A DNA stretch of 64,000 nucleotides from Muricea muricata. Lineage: Eukaryota; Cnidaria; Anthozoa; Malacalcyonacea; Plexauridae. Made by a program: the position numbers and the translations under genes. Shown in pieces: positions 45,301-55,054 of this stretch. Under the pieces are notes generated by a model that was given only the letters and a program-made list of their open reading frames with translations, had not been told where the DNA came from and ran no database searches. Each line of letters opens with the position of its first letter. Within the stretch, counting starts at the first letter, position 1. Location of the stretch: positions 33,706,559-33,770,558 of the forward strand of contig OY979718.1 of the NCBI GenBank assembly GCA_963855995.1, given 5' to 3'.

Positions 45301-45362
45301 ATACGGACAATTTGGGCGATATGAGCAGTCGTTTTGAAAATGATGATGTTATGGAAATGTAG
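30240..45362 (+). CDS. MITF: MITF/TFEB/TFE3-family bHLH leucine-zipper transcription factor
   Basis: Eleven exons join in phase to about 463 residues: 30240-30352, 37624-37888, 38180-38431, 38852-38880, 39048-39138, 39482 to about 39544, 40535-40595, 42177-42245, 42435-42507, 43699-43846 and 45135-45362. Exon 1 starts MQESGIDLGF, like the MITF-A N-terminus. Residues about 66-90 (MASMSRTQQKLALQREHLL) match the TFEB/MITF Rag-GTPase-binding segment. LENPTSY lies at about 131-137. The acidic activation motif VDDILDDIISLE spans 211-222. The basic region [20 protein letters not shown] starts at 312 and is followed by the helix-loop-helix, then a zipper to about 400. SUMO-type motifs IKQE (Lys286) and IKAE (Lys429) flank it, as in vertebrate MITF. 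The family binds M-box/CLEAR E-boxes and controls lysosome and, in vertebrates, pigment-cell genes. The donor after exon 6 may be at 39545 or 39548 (one codon uncertain). AATAAA lies at 45764. Confidence 0.95.
31340..32105 (-). pseudogene. LINE reverse transcriptase C-terminal remnant in MITF intron 1
   Basis: Read on the - strand from 32105: ...WETMQVSLYNKRLASMLTMC and YKCIHSKRYPKYLKQILNR, then one in-frame TGA (31683-31685), then DIIDLPKVMTTKYGLHSFRYEAVKHW, with NNLPDS just after, ending near 31500. The pattern 'L...YKxLHxxxPxYL ... YxLHSFRYxAxxxWNxLPxxxR' is the usual C-terminus of animal non-LTR retrotransposon proteins (CR1/L2/RTE-like). A tail with AATAAAGTTTATTGGATTGC (- strand, about 31350) fits a LINE 3' end. 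The - strand frames at 32392-32706 and 32765-32971 may be more of it but are not recognisable with confidence. Confidence 0.62.
33080..33135 (+). repeat. partial copy of the AAGGCC...ACACG repeat
   Basis: The segment AAAGGCCTATCTACACGATACGATTTGTCGCATACAA resembles the end of the inverted-repeat element at 42802-43379. A shorter match lies at about 59442-59462 (AAGGCCTATTTACACGAGCG). No inverted partner is clear here. Confidence 0.4.
33566..33708. mobile_element. 143-bp hairpin element in MITF intron 1
   Basis: The left arm (TATAACATTTTCCGTGTTGG, then ATATCAACACGAGTGGAATTGGG) is mirrored on the right (GAATTTTCCCAACTTCCACG, then GTTGATACAACTGTATATTAACACGG) around a centre at about 33637. It has no coding content. 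It is probably a MITE. No target duplication could be fixed. Confidence 0.75.
34046..34336. promoter_or_regulatory. two CACGTG E-boxes in MITF intron 1
   Basis: AGTCACGTGTAA at 34043-34054 and TTGTCACGTGTTTT at about 34328-34341 contain the palindromic CACGTG core. The first has TCACGTG, close to the CLEAR site bound by MITF/TFE factors. Single hexamers are common by chance, so this is only a candidate. Another CACGTG (ATCACGTGCAC) lies at 42318-42323. Confidence 0.3.
34701..34899. mobile_element. 199-bp MITE, CCTTGTTCAA family
   Basis: The left end, CCTTGTTCAATCAAGCCAAA then ATGTTGGTC, is mirrored on the right by GACCAACATGTTGGCCTCGT... ending TTGAACAAGG. Interior repeats of CAACAT and GTTGG are present. 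The open frames on both strands across it are artefacts. It lies in MITF intron 1. Confidence 0.78.
34900..37063. other. MITF intron 1, distal part, nothing further supported
   Basis: No additional exon could be joined in phase to exon 1 or to the exon at 37624. The frames at 35149-35370 and 36751-36972 have no recognisable domain. A short inverted pair (TTCGTGTTTGTACT ... AGTACAAACACG) lies at about 35405-35490. Confidence 0.45.
37064..37192. mobile_element. MITE, CCTCGTACCCAGGCG family, copy 2
   Basis: Ends CAGCTTCGTACGCAGGCG and CGCCTGGGTACGAGGCTGA are flanked by the exact 8-bp repeat GCATTACC (37056-37063 and 37193-37200). It shares the block GCTTTTTAGTTCAAT(A/T)AAAATGTCAT with copy 1 at 2765-2938 and is 45 bp shorter. 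It lies 430 bp before the second MITF exon. Confidence 0.88.
39796..40203. mobile_element. foldback MITE, AATGGACC family, copy B, in a MITF intron
   Basis: This 408-bp near-palindrome has ends AATGGACCTTTCCCCTTT and the complement, inner arms with ATAGCTTGAAAGAGCATCC, and a core GTATACATTTGTATTACGCG mirrored around about 40000. It lies in the intron between the exons at 39482 and 40535. The arms are long enough to form a double-stranded RNA if spliced out or transcribed. Confidence 0.85.
41140..41220 (+). repeat. 17-bp tandem repeat in a MITF intron
   Basis: About four units of TTAATTGTTAAATTTAT, the last degenerate. No function indicated. Confidence 0.8.
42802..43379. mobile_element. inverted-repeat element with a second MITE nested inside
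   Basis: The left arm, TAAGGCCGGCTCACACGGTG followed by CAACGTGTCGCATGCAAT, is mirrored on the right by ATGCAACATGTCGCATCGTA then TGAACGGGCCTTAA. The AATGGACC-family foldback copy C (about 42838-43261) fills its middle. The right end runs into a TTAA that is also the left border of the next element. It lies in a MITF intron. Confidence 0.7.
42838..43261. mobile_element. foldback MITE, AATGGACC family, copy C, in a MITF intron
   Basis: Outer arms GCATGTTAGACTAACTTTC and GAAAGTTAGTCTAACATGC; inner arms with AAAGAGCATTCTAAAATTAG; core GTATACATTTGTATTACGCG mirrored by CGCGTAATAGAAATGTATAC. It is clearly homologous in its centre to copies A and B although its ends have diverged. It inserted into, or captured the middle of, the element at 42802-43379. 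Confidence 0.8.
43376..43522. mobile_element. TTAA-flanked MITE, AAGCCTGTTTTCCAC family, copy 1
   Basis: TTAAGCCTGTTTTCCACTTC on the left mirrors GGAATTGGAAAACGGGCTTTAA on the right; inner arms AATCGTACCGTAG and CACTACGATACG. The TTAA borders are those used by piggyBac- and Kolobok-type transposases. A second copy is at 50418-50665. It lies in the intron before the MITF zipper exon. Confidence 0.75.
43601..43634. repeat. C-run plus (CA)n microsatellite
   Basis: About eleven C's followed by ACACACACACACACAC just upstream of the MITF exon at 43699. The - strand frame over it is not a gene. Confidence 0.85.
44076..44315. promoter_or_regulatory. cluster of ACATGTGAAA motifs with two TCACATGTGA M-boxes, last MITF intron
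   Basis: Two perfect palindromes, TCACATGTGA at 44083-44092 and 44238-44247, match the M-box that MITF/TFE factors prefer. Variants TTACATGTGA (44300-44309), TTACATGTTTAAA and TTACATGTTAAA lie between them. The motif TTACATGTGAAAT recurs loosely about every 20-60 bp, so the region might be a decayed simple repeat. The two exact M-boxes make autoregulation a testable possibility. Open frames here on both strands are not genes. Confidence 0.45.
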
Positions 45363-45763
45363 AGCAGCTGGGTTGGATCATTTATTTTTCTGCACAACGT
45401 GCCCAACCTTGAATTGCGTCGCAAGCCAGGAGGATGGCGCTTTTTGAAAAAGTAAATCTCTGATAAGCTAATTGGAATTCGGTCTTCTACCCAGGCTCTT
45501 TCTCTACGCGCGCCCATTCGCTGGAGAAAGACACCGGTTCATAGCGGTCACGTATCTTGGAGATTAGAAATGGTTTTTATGAGTATGTTTTGAGAATTGA
45601 GTTCCCGGTTTGGTTTCCATATGAAGATGATAAAACTCAGTGCGAGCACGCGTTCAAAAATACATGTCGAAATAAGTGCAGGATAAACAGTAAACAAAAG
45701 TGGTGATAATTTATATTCGCTGGTGTGGCATCACTACCACAAGAAAAACTGCTTCGTCAGAAC

Positions 45764-45769
45764 AATAAA
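45764..45769 (+). terminator. candidate polyadenylation signal of the MITF/TFE gene
   Basis: AATAAATAAATATATAC lies 402 bp after the stop codon. It is the first strong AATAAA downstream. The cleavage site itself cannot be seen. Confidence 0.5.
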
Positions 45770-45799
45770 TAAATATATACTGATGTAAACAACGTGCCC

Positions 45800-48363
45800 T
45801 CGATTTAACTTTTATATAGTCCTAGACACCTCTAAATTTTAGCTATATGAATGAAGTTTTGATCAAAAAGACTGTAAAAGTTTTAAAATTTTAATAATCG
45901 AAATAAATTCTCAGGTTTTTAATGTAAATAGATAAATGTCTACGCTAGTTCGGATTGATTCTGCTAATTACTTACCGACCTGCAGTATTATATTAAAATG
46001 CTAATATGTTCAGTAAATTTATAATGTACAAATTGTAGCCACTGTCAAACATAAAACGAATAAATCATAGTTATTTATTCTCATATATTTATCCTGCCTG
46101 TGTGGACATTGGGAACCAGTCGGTGGCTCATGATGTAGAAAAATGGGGCAGTATATGTATGTTTAGTATTGTTGAAATTTGTATTCTTAATTCATGGCTT
46201 TTACAAACATGCTTAGTCATTCTACATCTTTTCTTTTACTGCAATACGACCAAAATGCTGCCTTGCCAAGTCAAGCAACTTATTTTTGTAAATTAAATTT
46301 GTTCCAAGACCTAAAACTTGCCATGTTACCGCCAATAAATTAAACACTTTCGATGGAATGTATCGTTTGCTTTTTCCTCTCGAATTACTATGTACGCGGT
46401 CAACCCCCGGCTAAGTTCGGATTGTTATCTGCCGAATTTTGGACGATGCGTGACCAGCGTGAACCATGCAAGGTCTTTCCGCGATTGTGGTAGCAGCGTA
46501 GAGTACGAGGCTGGTTGGAATTTCGGAGAGAATCGGGCACGGAGTTTGGCCATGGATTTTGATCGCGTAGATGTACAGTATACGCATTTTTTAAATTTCT
46601 ATTTTTAAAACAGAGGTTAGAAATGTAGGCGAAATTAGATAAAGTCCTTTCTGCTAGAAAGGATAATTGGGCGTCGACCGCCATCAATGCTTGGTCGTCA
46701 TGTAAAAGTAAACACATCACAACATACGAATTAATACTGATTACAGTTGAGTTGAATCAGTCAAGTTGAGGGTGATGAAGTACTGGACTTTAACGTCGCG
46801 AGTATTGTATAGGAAGTGCGGAAAGTTGACTAAAACGTATGTTTTATCCACACGCTTAAAGCATGGATTGTCTTCTGTACGTGCGCTAACCACGTGCTGA
46901 CCTCGGCGTAGACCAGTGGTTATAACCGTATACTTTGCTTTTTATTTACTTCACCTGTCGTGAAACTTGTGAAGAAAACGTTTTAAAACTATTCCCAAAA
47001 TTGGGACCAATAATCCATCTTTTATAATTATCACAAACCTGCTGTGGTGTCATAACCATCATCCACAGAGATAATTGTGTTCTGCCCTGTGGCCTTAGAG
47101 TGCAGTTTGGGTGGTTCTTAAAGGCACAGTATTACCTCGTGATCGATGTGTTTTTTTTTACATCCACTCTGAAAAGTATATGTATACAGTCGTACTTTTC
47201 TGAATAACTTGTTTGAGGCTTTAATCCCAGGTCAGACGAGGATAAGAATTAATAAGATCTGTTTTTGCAGTTTCTAACTCGAATAATGTGCATAAAAAAG
47301 TCTTTGATTCTGACTGGCGAGAAGAAAGCAATTTTGTCGAAAAACAGAGCTGAAAAAATATTTGTCAATTGCCAAAACAAAAGTTCGTTTCGACTGTTGA
47401 AAAAAATTTATGAAACATTGCGCATGTGTTCGTTCATAGAAATAAACGAAATGCATCGGTATAGTGTTTCATGCATATTGATATAATGTGATTTCTCGTG
47501 CAATGTGGAAAATGTGATCTTGTAAATTTTTTCAACCTAACTATACCTACCTATCTGAACAATTTTAACATAAGCGAGCTTATAACATGGAAGATAAAGC
47601 AACGATAACGGTTGCCTATACAATGAAACAAAATATGTCAATGAAAAAACATGGATAATGGACAAGTTTTTCTCGATGCTATTTTTGAGAATATTTTATA
47701 CTGCTGTGGTCATCGGTCGCCATCGTGAATGTCTTAAGTTTGCTAATCTCTAAGGACCGTTCGTACCTCGTTTTTCCTAGATTGCACTGGAAATTCGTAT
47801 CAACGCTGTTTGTCAGGCGTGCAACATAATAAACGATGCGCTCTTTGAGGGATCAAATGGAGCAAAAATACAAATCTTACTAATTCTCATCCTTTGTTTA
47901 TCCAAAACGGGAAAATATGCCTCACCACTGTACATAATGCTTTATTTTCTAATGAAATTAGTAATCTTACCAATGAGCAGCATGAAATGCTCGTATAACA
48001 AGAATATGCAATTATCATGGAAGTCTTAGAGATACATTAGGAATCGATTATAATTATTGTACATGTAATTCAATTTTTAATTAAAGTTAATTGTTGTAAA
48101 TTTTTGCATTTTCATGTTAAATTCTGGAACAGAATTTGGGTTTGGCCGAATCACAAGTTAGATCAAAGCAGTGCACAAGTTCTTTCTTGAAATTTACCAA
48201 ATACGGATATAAAAGTTGAATGTCTCGAAAAGAAAGAGAGCTAGAAAAATTGTACCAAAGAACTTACACTGTCATCTTAAGCGATCTCTGTAATGCAATA
48301 GTTGCATTTCGCTTCATAAGCACTTTAGCAAGCCGGTTTAGAAATTATACCTTAAAGGTATTA
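45800..48363. other. gap without a recognised gene
   Basis: Only short frames without recognisable domains occur (for example 46390-46608 and 47265-47486). I see no inverted-repeat element with defined ends here and no RNA gene. Confidence 0.5.
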
Positions 48364-49046
48364 GTCAGGGAGGCAGAGGTACAAAAATACATGTCTACTT
48401 ACCATATCGAGGGACAATTTCATTTTGCTCTTAAATTGTCCGTTACATGCCTAATATAACAATTCTGAATGTTGTTTAGCCCAATTTTTCTTGTGGGCTC
48501 CAGCCAACACGTTTTTTCTTAAATTTTCTATAAAACTATATTATTGTCAAAAAAGGCAAAATTTCGAACTTATTTCTAGGAAAAACCACTTACGTTATCA
48601 AAAAGGTAATAAAAAACTACATATAACACATTATTATGGTTACTTTTATTTTCCACATTTTTGTTGAGTTATGAGCGTTCGAAAACTTATTTTCAGACTA
48701 GTGCCCAGGAAATTAGCGTCATGATATTTTCCCGTTTTGAAGCAGCAATAACTCGAAAACAGCTTGAAAAACCAGGGTGTCCGTAATGATGTCTTATATG
48801 TTGTTTGTTATAAGCTTTCTGATGATACAAGTCATTTTTCAAATGAATGAACTTGAAAGTTTGCTATTTTTGACCACATAATAGTTTTATAATAAAACTG
48901 AAGAAAAACGTGTTGATCGAAGCCCACAAGATAAATTGGGCCAAACAACATTCAGAATTGTTATATTAGGCATGTAACGGACAATCTAAGAGCAAAATGG
49001 ATTTGTCCCTCGAGAAGGTAGGTAAAATGACCTCTGCCTCCCTGAC
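48364..49046. mobile_element. 683-bp foldback element, GTCmGGnAG family, copy 2
   Basis: Ends GTCAGGGAGGCAGAGGT and ACCTCTGCCTCCCTGAC are flanked by TA (48362-48363 and 49047-49048). The arms share TACTTACCAT(A/G)TCGAGGG, GAATGTTGTT and CCAACACGTTTTTT with copy 1 at 18680-19326. Beyond the TA, the flanks ACCTTAAAGGTAT and ATACCTTTAAAGGT are themselves inverted, so the element may be longer in this family or may have landed in a palindromic site. Confidence 0.87.
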
Positions 49047-49048
49047 TA

Positions 49049-49655
49049 TATACCTTTAAAGGTTAAGTCAAGTTTTCAATTTGGTCGTAACTGTGTTATA
49101 TACTACTCGACGATGTAATTTAGCCCACATCTACTTTTTCTTTTTTGGGCTGTGTAAATAATTCAAATTAGTGGTATTAAATCTAGACAGCGTGCATACT
49201 CTATCACATCGGTCACTTTAAATATATTGACGACTCTTACGATTAAGTGCAAACTAGGCTTTATGCAATGGCTTGGATTTTACTAATGGCGCCTTTACAT
49301 TGCTCGATTTTATTTGACCTTTAATCATCTATAAAAATCACGACACAATTTTATCTAATCAAACCTCTTAAACGAGAGAAGAACAAGTTATGTTCAGGTT
49401 TACATTGTCTTTAATCATCGCTGTAAATCAAGTATACATGCAAGGTCTCCAACAAAAAACTTGAAACTAAATGAAAACTTGATCATATAACTAAAGTGAG
49501 TAAGTGACTATTATTTTGTTTTACGGCTTGTTCGTTTGCATTTCGAACAGCACATCTTTGTCTGCTTGAAACAACTGCCACAACGATCTCATAACGCAAG
49601 TTGTCATTATGAGATGCTCCAAAACACGCATAATTAATTGTGGTGTCGTGAGGCC
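49049..49655. other. gap without a recognised gene
   Basis: No exon, RNA gene or element ends recognised between the foldback element and the next MITE. Confidence 0.5.
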
Positions 49656-49800
49656 CGGGGTTGCCAGATCACTGCATTTTTGAGGCCAAATCGTCAATAG
49701 TGTAGTTAAGTAAACAAAGAAAACAAAAGGCAAGTACAAAGAAAAACAAAGAGCATTGTTGAAGATTTGGCCTCAAAAATACAGTGATCTGGCAACCCAC
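49656..49800. mobile_element. 145-bp MITE, CAGGGTTGCCAGAT family, copy 3
   Basis: The arms GGGTTGCCAGATCACTGCAT and ACAGTGATCTGGCAACCC, and the central block AAACAAAGAAAACAAAAGGC, are nearly identical to copy 2 (23155-23301). The terminal CA/TG has decayed. No matching flanking repeat is visible, so the target duplication has been lost or the insertion was later rearranged. Confidence 0.85.
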
Positions 49801-50417
49801 ACGGTGTGGGTATTTTGGGACTGACTAATGCTCTTAATTTGTTCCACATTAAAAATCATTAATTCCTCATTATGAAAGTGATTTTACACTGATTTATTAA
49901 CAGAATTGCACATATAATGAATATGATTTATTTCCTGATTGAAATTACATCGCCTTTCCATTTACCACGTTTTATAACTCCATGCATGTGATAAGAACTT
50001 TCTTTCGGGCTGTTCTAAAAGATTACAAGCTTTACAAGCCCTCTACACAAGATTAACAAACCACGAAAAAGTTAAATGAATGTTTTATTTCCAGATACGA
50101 AATCCAAATAGCCACTTTTTATACCTATAGAGATTGTGATTGTCAATCATTGAGAGAAGCAAGAAAAACAAGCATTAATGTTGCTCTGCAAATTTTAAAG
50201 AAAAAAGAGAAAGGATTTTCCTTTGAATTTGTTTCTGTTCTAACATAGCTTATGCTCGTAGTCTTGCATGCTTGTGCGTGTGCATATTGGCTCTGCCAGG
50301 GTGAACCTGCAGGCTTAAGTCTTTGTCGGACTTTGAATATCTTATTGTACATTCTACATTTTACGCTTTCATGTGTTCAGTGATAATCAGGCAATCAAAT
50401 TACTGCAATAGAAAAGC

Positions 50418-50665
50418 TTAAGCCTGATTTTCACTTGCAACATATAAGCATAAGTCTAGACAAAAGACAAAACAAAGAAATGCAATGAAGTGTGCGACAT
50501 AACCATCGACATAAGCATAAGCACAAGACTTCGACCATAAGCAACAGCAGAAGAAAAGCAAACTCAAAAGAAAATTTTTCTGTTTTGCCCTCGTGAATCT
50601 CTGAGAGATAGTTAACCTTTGTTATTTTCCTTATTCTTATTTCGCTAGTGAAAACCAGGCTTTAA
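50418..50665. mobile_element. TTAA-flanked MITE, AAGCCTGTTTTCCAC family, copy 2
   Basis: TTAAGCCTGATTTTCACTTG on the left mirrors CTAGTGAAAACCAGGCTTTAA on the right. ATAAGCATAAG motifs recur inside. Same family as 43376-43522. No coding content. Confidence 0.72.
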
Positions 50666-50714
50666 GGCTCGCTGTTTTATGCGTCGCATTTCAGTTGCAT
50701 CAAATAAGACCGAT

Positions 50715-50799
50715 TTCGAAAGAATCATTTCTGTGGATATTAAATACTGAGGCCGCTAGAGCACTCCAAAGTTCGATTATCTTTTTTGATACGCACTGT
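50715..50799. repeat. solitary end of the CAGGGTGTATCAAAAA family
   Basis: The segment from AATCATTTCTGTGGAT to CGATTATCTTTTTTGATACG and CACTG matches the right end of the element at 53991-54583 (AATGATTTCTGTAGAT ... CGATTACC, poly-T, GATACACCCTG). No left partner is seen nearby, so this is a truncated copy. Confidence 0.7.
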
Positions 50800-51775
50800 A
50801 AAGCTATACGCTAAGCCTAAGGTGTGAGATAAACAAAAGGGATTGATGTGAATACATGCATAGCGACACACCAAAAGTTGGGAAATTCCGAATTATTCAA
50901 TTGGGTAATATCTAACGCCTTGTTTTTGCTCAGCCTAAATTTTGTCGCTACGAATAATATAGATTTATATATATCTATACAGGAATTGGGTTATACAAAC
51001 GTTTTTTCTCGCTCGACTGATATAGATTTTTTAGGTTGTTAAGTAGGAAACAACGAGTGAGAAGAATGTGGTCCAGACAGTACACGACTTGTTCGGAATA
51101 ATCGTGGCAAGCACTTATACGACAAACCAATTGTTGCCGATCGTGCGTTAAGATAAAAATAATCGAAAGATAATTACTCGACTGTCTTGTGTTTACGCGT
51201 GCGCTTAGCTGGTGACCTAGAGATCGAGGCATGTTTTTTTATTTTTGTCAATGTCACAAATTCTATTTGCCCTTCGAATTGTTGTTTGTACGATGTTCTC
51301 GTAGGTTACATGTCAAAAGAAAGAATATTGGGTTATATAATATATTGTTTGCACGACTTTTACATGCTGCTACTTGTCAATGATCTTCTCATGTTGATAT
51401 AGCATGTGTGTCATGACAGGCTGCAAATTATAAAAAAGCAAAATTGCGCTGGTAGAATAATTTCTTGGGCAACTATCAATGAACGAAAGACAGGGCGTTT
51501 CACTTAAAAACATGCAATGAAACCCATGATATGTCAATGTATAGAAGAAAGATGCAATCACACAAAAATTGATCTCTATGTGCTATGCTACAAAAAACTG
51601 AATAACCTATATGCCGTAAACTATATAACGTCACCAGTCCACTTCTATGATACTGCTGTCAAATGTACACAAGATATGTTCATTCTTTCAAAAAAAGGAA
51701 CTCGATGAAACTCGATGATGATCCTTTGTAATTGAACCAATTGTGAGCAGTGAATTGCTTCAACCGTGCGGCTAT
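50800..51775. other. gap without a recognised gene
   Basis: The short frames on both strands carry no recognisable domain. No repeat or RNA gene recognised. Confidence 0.5.
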
Positions 51776-52150
51776 GTCAAAGAGTAGAGTCTACAAAGAG
51801 GGGCAACTTCATTCAAAAAAGCGTAAGGTGCTGTCCATGATACGTCATTGGCGCCATGTTCCTAGCCAGTGCCCTAAACAAAAGCATTTCTCCTCCGGTA
51901 TTAGTAGCCAGTTTTAATATTTCCGGGGGGAATGGGCATGCAATATTCGTCATGGGGCCATGTTCCTAGCCAGTTTGCTAAACAGAGGAAGTTACCCCCC
52001 GAAAATATTAAAAATGGCTACTAATACCGGGGGAAAATGCTCCTGTTTAGGGTACTGGCTAGGAACATGGCGCCCATGACGTATCATGACGACAGCACCT
52101 TACGCTTTATTGAATGAAATGGTCCCTCTTTGCAGTCTCTACTCTTTGGC
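51776..52150. mobile_element. 375-bp palindromic element with CAAAGAGTAGAG ends
   Basis: GTCAAAGAGTAGAGTCTACA at the left is mirrored by CTGCAGTCTC-type sequence at the right (TGCAGTCTCTACTCTTTGGC). The arms continue through AGCGTAAGGTGCTGTC, ATGTTCCTAGCCAGTGCCCT and CCGGTATTAGTAGCC. CCATGTTCCTAGCCAGT occurs twice in the left half, so the element contains its own partial inner repeat. It is non-coding. Confidence 0.8.
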
Positions 52151-52293
52151 TGTGTTGGCGATGAAGCACGTTTTAAAGAAATACGAATTTTTATCAATTT
52201 TATTATCGCAGTCACCATTGGTGAGCTACATTGTGTAGTATGTCCCCTGAGTTTAAATGTAAGTTATTGGTTAAAATAATTTAACTTCTTATA

Positions 52294-52647
52294 CAGGGTG
52301 AGTAAAAAAACTGATACTTTCAAATTCAAATTAGCCGCGAATTTCATTACAGTTTATTCCCATGGGTCTGTATCGTTGTCTTGTTTCTGACAAATCTTGG
52401 ACGGTTTGAATTATGCATTTTAACTTCCACAGGGAGTTAAATTTTGTTGTACAATATTAACGTCTGTCAAATTGCAAAAATGCAATGTGCTAGTTTGAAT
52501 TTCAATAGTATCAGTTTTTACCAACCCTGTACTGTGCTGTACTGTACACTCTCACGATCTGTTCTCTGTAGACCCATGGGAATAAACCGTAAAGAAATTC
52601 GCGACTAATTTAAGAATGAAAGAGCGTCAGTTTTTTCAGTCACCCTG
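52294..52647. mobile_element. 354-bp MITE with CAGGGTGA ends
   Basis: CAGGGTGAGTAAAAAAACTG is mirrored by CAGTTTTTTCAGTCACCCTG. The inner arms are TTAGCCGCGAATTTCATTAC and GTTTATTCCCATGGGTCTGT with their complements. TA precedes the left end but the right flank is CA, so the target duplication is not exact. Confidence 0.8.
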
Positions 52648-53238
52648 CATATCAGACACCAAACAGCACTTCGCCTTCGTTCGCTCATAGACAACTCGAC
52701 GTCCTTGTGAAATTGGTACTGAATATATGCGCTCATATACGCCATATACGACGAGAGTGAGTAGAATAACTGTTTTATTATATAGACAACAACTACTACC
52801 AAAAAAACTTCCCAGTGCAGTTATAATTTAATAAAGGATTACTGAATGGTTTTCCGTGCAAGATAGCGTGATCCGTGCACGCGGGATGTTGCAAGATTTT
52901 CGGAAAGCGTAAAAATACACGAGCCGCAGGCGAGTTAAAATCGTACGTCAAAATCGTACGCACTCGCCAACCATGCAGTAATCTCTATTAATTCACTATG
53001 TATGTTGATTGGCTAATGACCTACAGAGAATTCCCACTGTTCGTAATTCTGACGTTACTTTTACGAACAATTTTTGATGTTTTGTAATCATAATGTCACA
53101 TTTTCAAATAATGTGCTGACGCCAGCAAACGGAAACGTTTTTGAGCGAAAAATGGCGTAAGAGGTTTTGAAATTCTATGGCGACTTTAGTTTTGTTGGAT
53201 TGCAAAATATTTTGGTGTACTTTTTATGTGAATAATGA

Positions 53239-53348
53239 AATAATTATTGAATTCAGTTTTCGCGGAATATCAAGAATTATTGAGAATCATCTAGCTCTGC
53301 CTCAATAATTCTTGATATTCCGCTTAACCTGATCCAATAATTATTGAA
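53239..53348. repeat. 110-bp hairpin
   Basis: AATAATTATTGAATTCAGTT and GCGGAATATCAAGAATTATTGAG are mirrored by CTCAATAATTCTTGATATTC and CCAATAATTATTGAAT around a short loop at about 53290. Confidence 0.8.
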
Positions 53349-55054
53349 TATCCTACTAGTAGCGAGCCAATCAGATTACAGAATACTTAATATTCGATGG
53401 CAGTCTATAAAAAACCCGAAATGTCCCTGATTTCGCTTTTTGTCCCTGATATCGCTTTTTGTCCCGCTAAATCAGTGCGCTAAATTTGTCGCTGTCAAAA
53501 CAAAGATGGCGTCTGCATGACCGGAGGATTGTCGACATGAAATTTTACAAAATAAACGATTTAAATACATTATTAGAGTGAAAAAATCACACAGAAACTT
53601 GTAGCTATTTAAAGGTAAGTTATTATTTGTTTGTGTTTGTTAATTCCTGTGTTAAGTCTATTTTGAAATGATTTTACATTGGTGAAATGTTTATTTTCGA
53701 AGTATAGTATTTTTTTACCCTGATCAAGGCATAAGTATGTGATAAACAGGTTATTACACTCGGGACGAAATGATATCAGTTTTATCGCTTGAGGGACGAT
53801 ACCATAAATGTCACGAGTGGGCGCAGCGAATGAGGGGCATTTATGATATCGTCTCTCAAGCGATAAAATTGATATCACCTCGTTCCGAGTGTGATATCCC
53901 GGGGCTCGGTAATATCAGTGTTATCGCTCTCGTTATCGTCTCTCGAGCAAGAAAACTGATATCACCTGGCCCCTAATGCGATAACCTATACAGAGTGTAT
54001 AAAAAAAAGGTAATCGAACTTTAATGTGCTCTAGAGCGTTCAATATTTAACATACAGAAATAATTCTTACGTAGTTGGAAAGACCAGGCTTTTAGCTTTT
54101 AATTGCCATCGTTTTTATAAAATTTGAAGAAAAATCAAGCAAATACAAATGCGATAAAAATTGCAGATCGAAATCACATTTTTTCACCGTTGGGAGTTTA
54201 TTGAAAATCTGTTGAAATTTTGTCCCATTAGGGAATTAAATTACAAAATTAATTGACCAATTTTAGCTTAGGTAGTAAACTTCTGGCATTTTATTTGTGA
54301 TGTTAATTGTTTCTCGTGACAGACAAATGATTAATGAAATTTTCTTTTCTTATTACTGCCCCAATAATGCTCAGAGGTGGAAATATGCAATTTCGACCGG
54401 CTATTTTCATTTGATTCGTATTTGCCCAATCTTTCTTCAAATTTCACAAAAATGATGGCAGTCGAAAGCTAAAACTGTAAAAGCGTGGTCTTTCCACCTG
54501 CGAAAGAATGATTTCTGTAGATTGTATAATGAACGCGCTAGAGCACTGCAAAGTTCGATTACCTTTTTTTTTGATACACCCTGTACATATAGACCGGTCT
54601 TATACGAAGAAATTTTTAGAATTTTGACAGTTATTTTGACTTATAAAAACTTCAAGAATTTTTTCGAAATACTCTACAAAAAGATAAAACCACCATCAAA
54701 AATAAAAGGCAAAGTGTACAACAAAAATGACGATCACCGGGTTTGGATTTTTCTGAAGTTGTATATTTAGTATATTTTGAAACAAAAATATATGTTATTA
54801 AACAAAAATATCGACATGAAATGGATTTAACATTTGTCGACAAGTTGTTGCCCGTCAGTCGTCACCAAATCCGTGGCCGATGTTTCGTTAACAGATAGCA
54901 TAGTCCAATGGTGTTTTCAACAAAAACGTTAACTATATATTATGAAGTTCCGAGTTTCGCTCAATATGATAATAACAAGTATTATACAGAATGCCATCGA
55001 ATATTAAGTATTCTGTAATCTGATTGTTATATTGGCTCATATCCTACTAGTAGA
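53348..55054. mobile_element. 1.7-kb inverted-repeat unit, middle shell
   Basis: Arms of about 55 bp carry ATATCCTACTAGTAG, GAGCCAAT and CAGATTACAGAATACTTAAT and continue to TCGATGGCA (53348-53403; inverted at 54992-55054). Between them 53760-53970 holds a smaller inverted block with GATATCAGTTTTATCGCTTG and its complement repeated. No coding frame. Confidence 0.7.
53991..54583. mobile_element. 593-bp MITE, CAGGGTGTAT family, innermost
   Basis: Ends CAGAGTGTATAAAAAAAAGG and AAAAGATACACCCTG-type sequence are flanked by TA (53989-53990 and 54584-54585). The arms continue inward through GGTAATCGAACTTTA, GTGCTCTAGAGCGTT and GGAAAGACCAGGCTTTTAGC with complements. A truncated relative is at 50715-50799. 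Confidence 0.83.

Noticed and set aside
53505..53520. AAGATGGCGTC as a gene start
   Set aside because: The frame stops after four codons and lies inside the nested foldback region.
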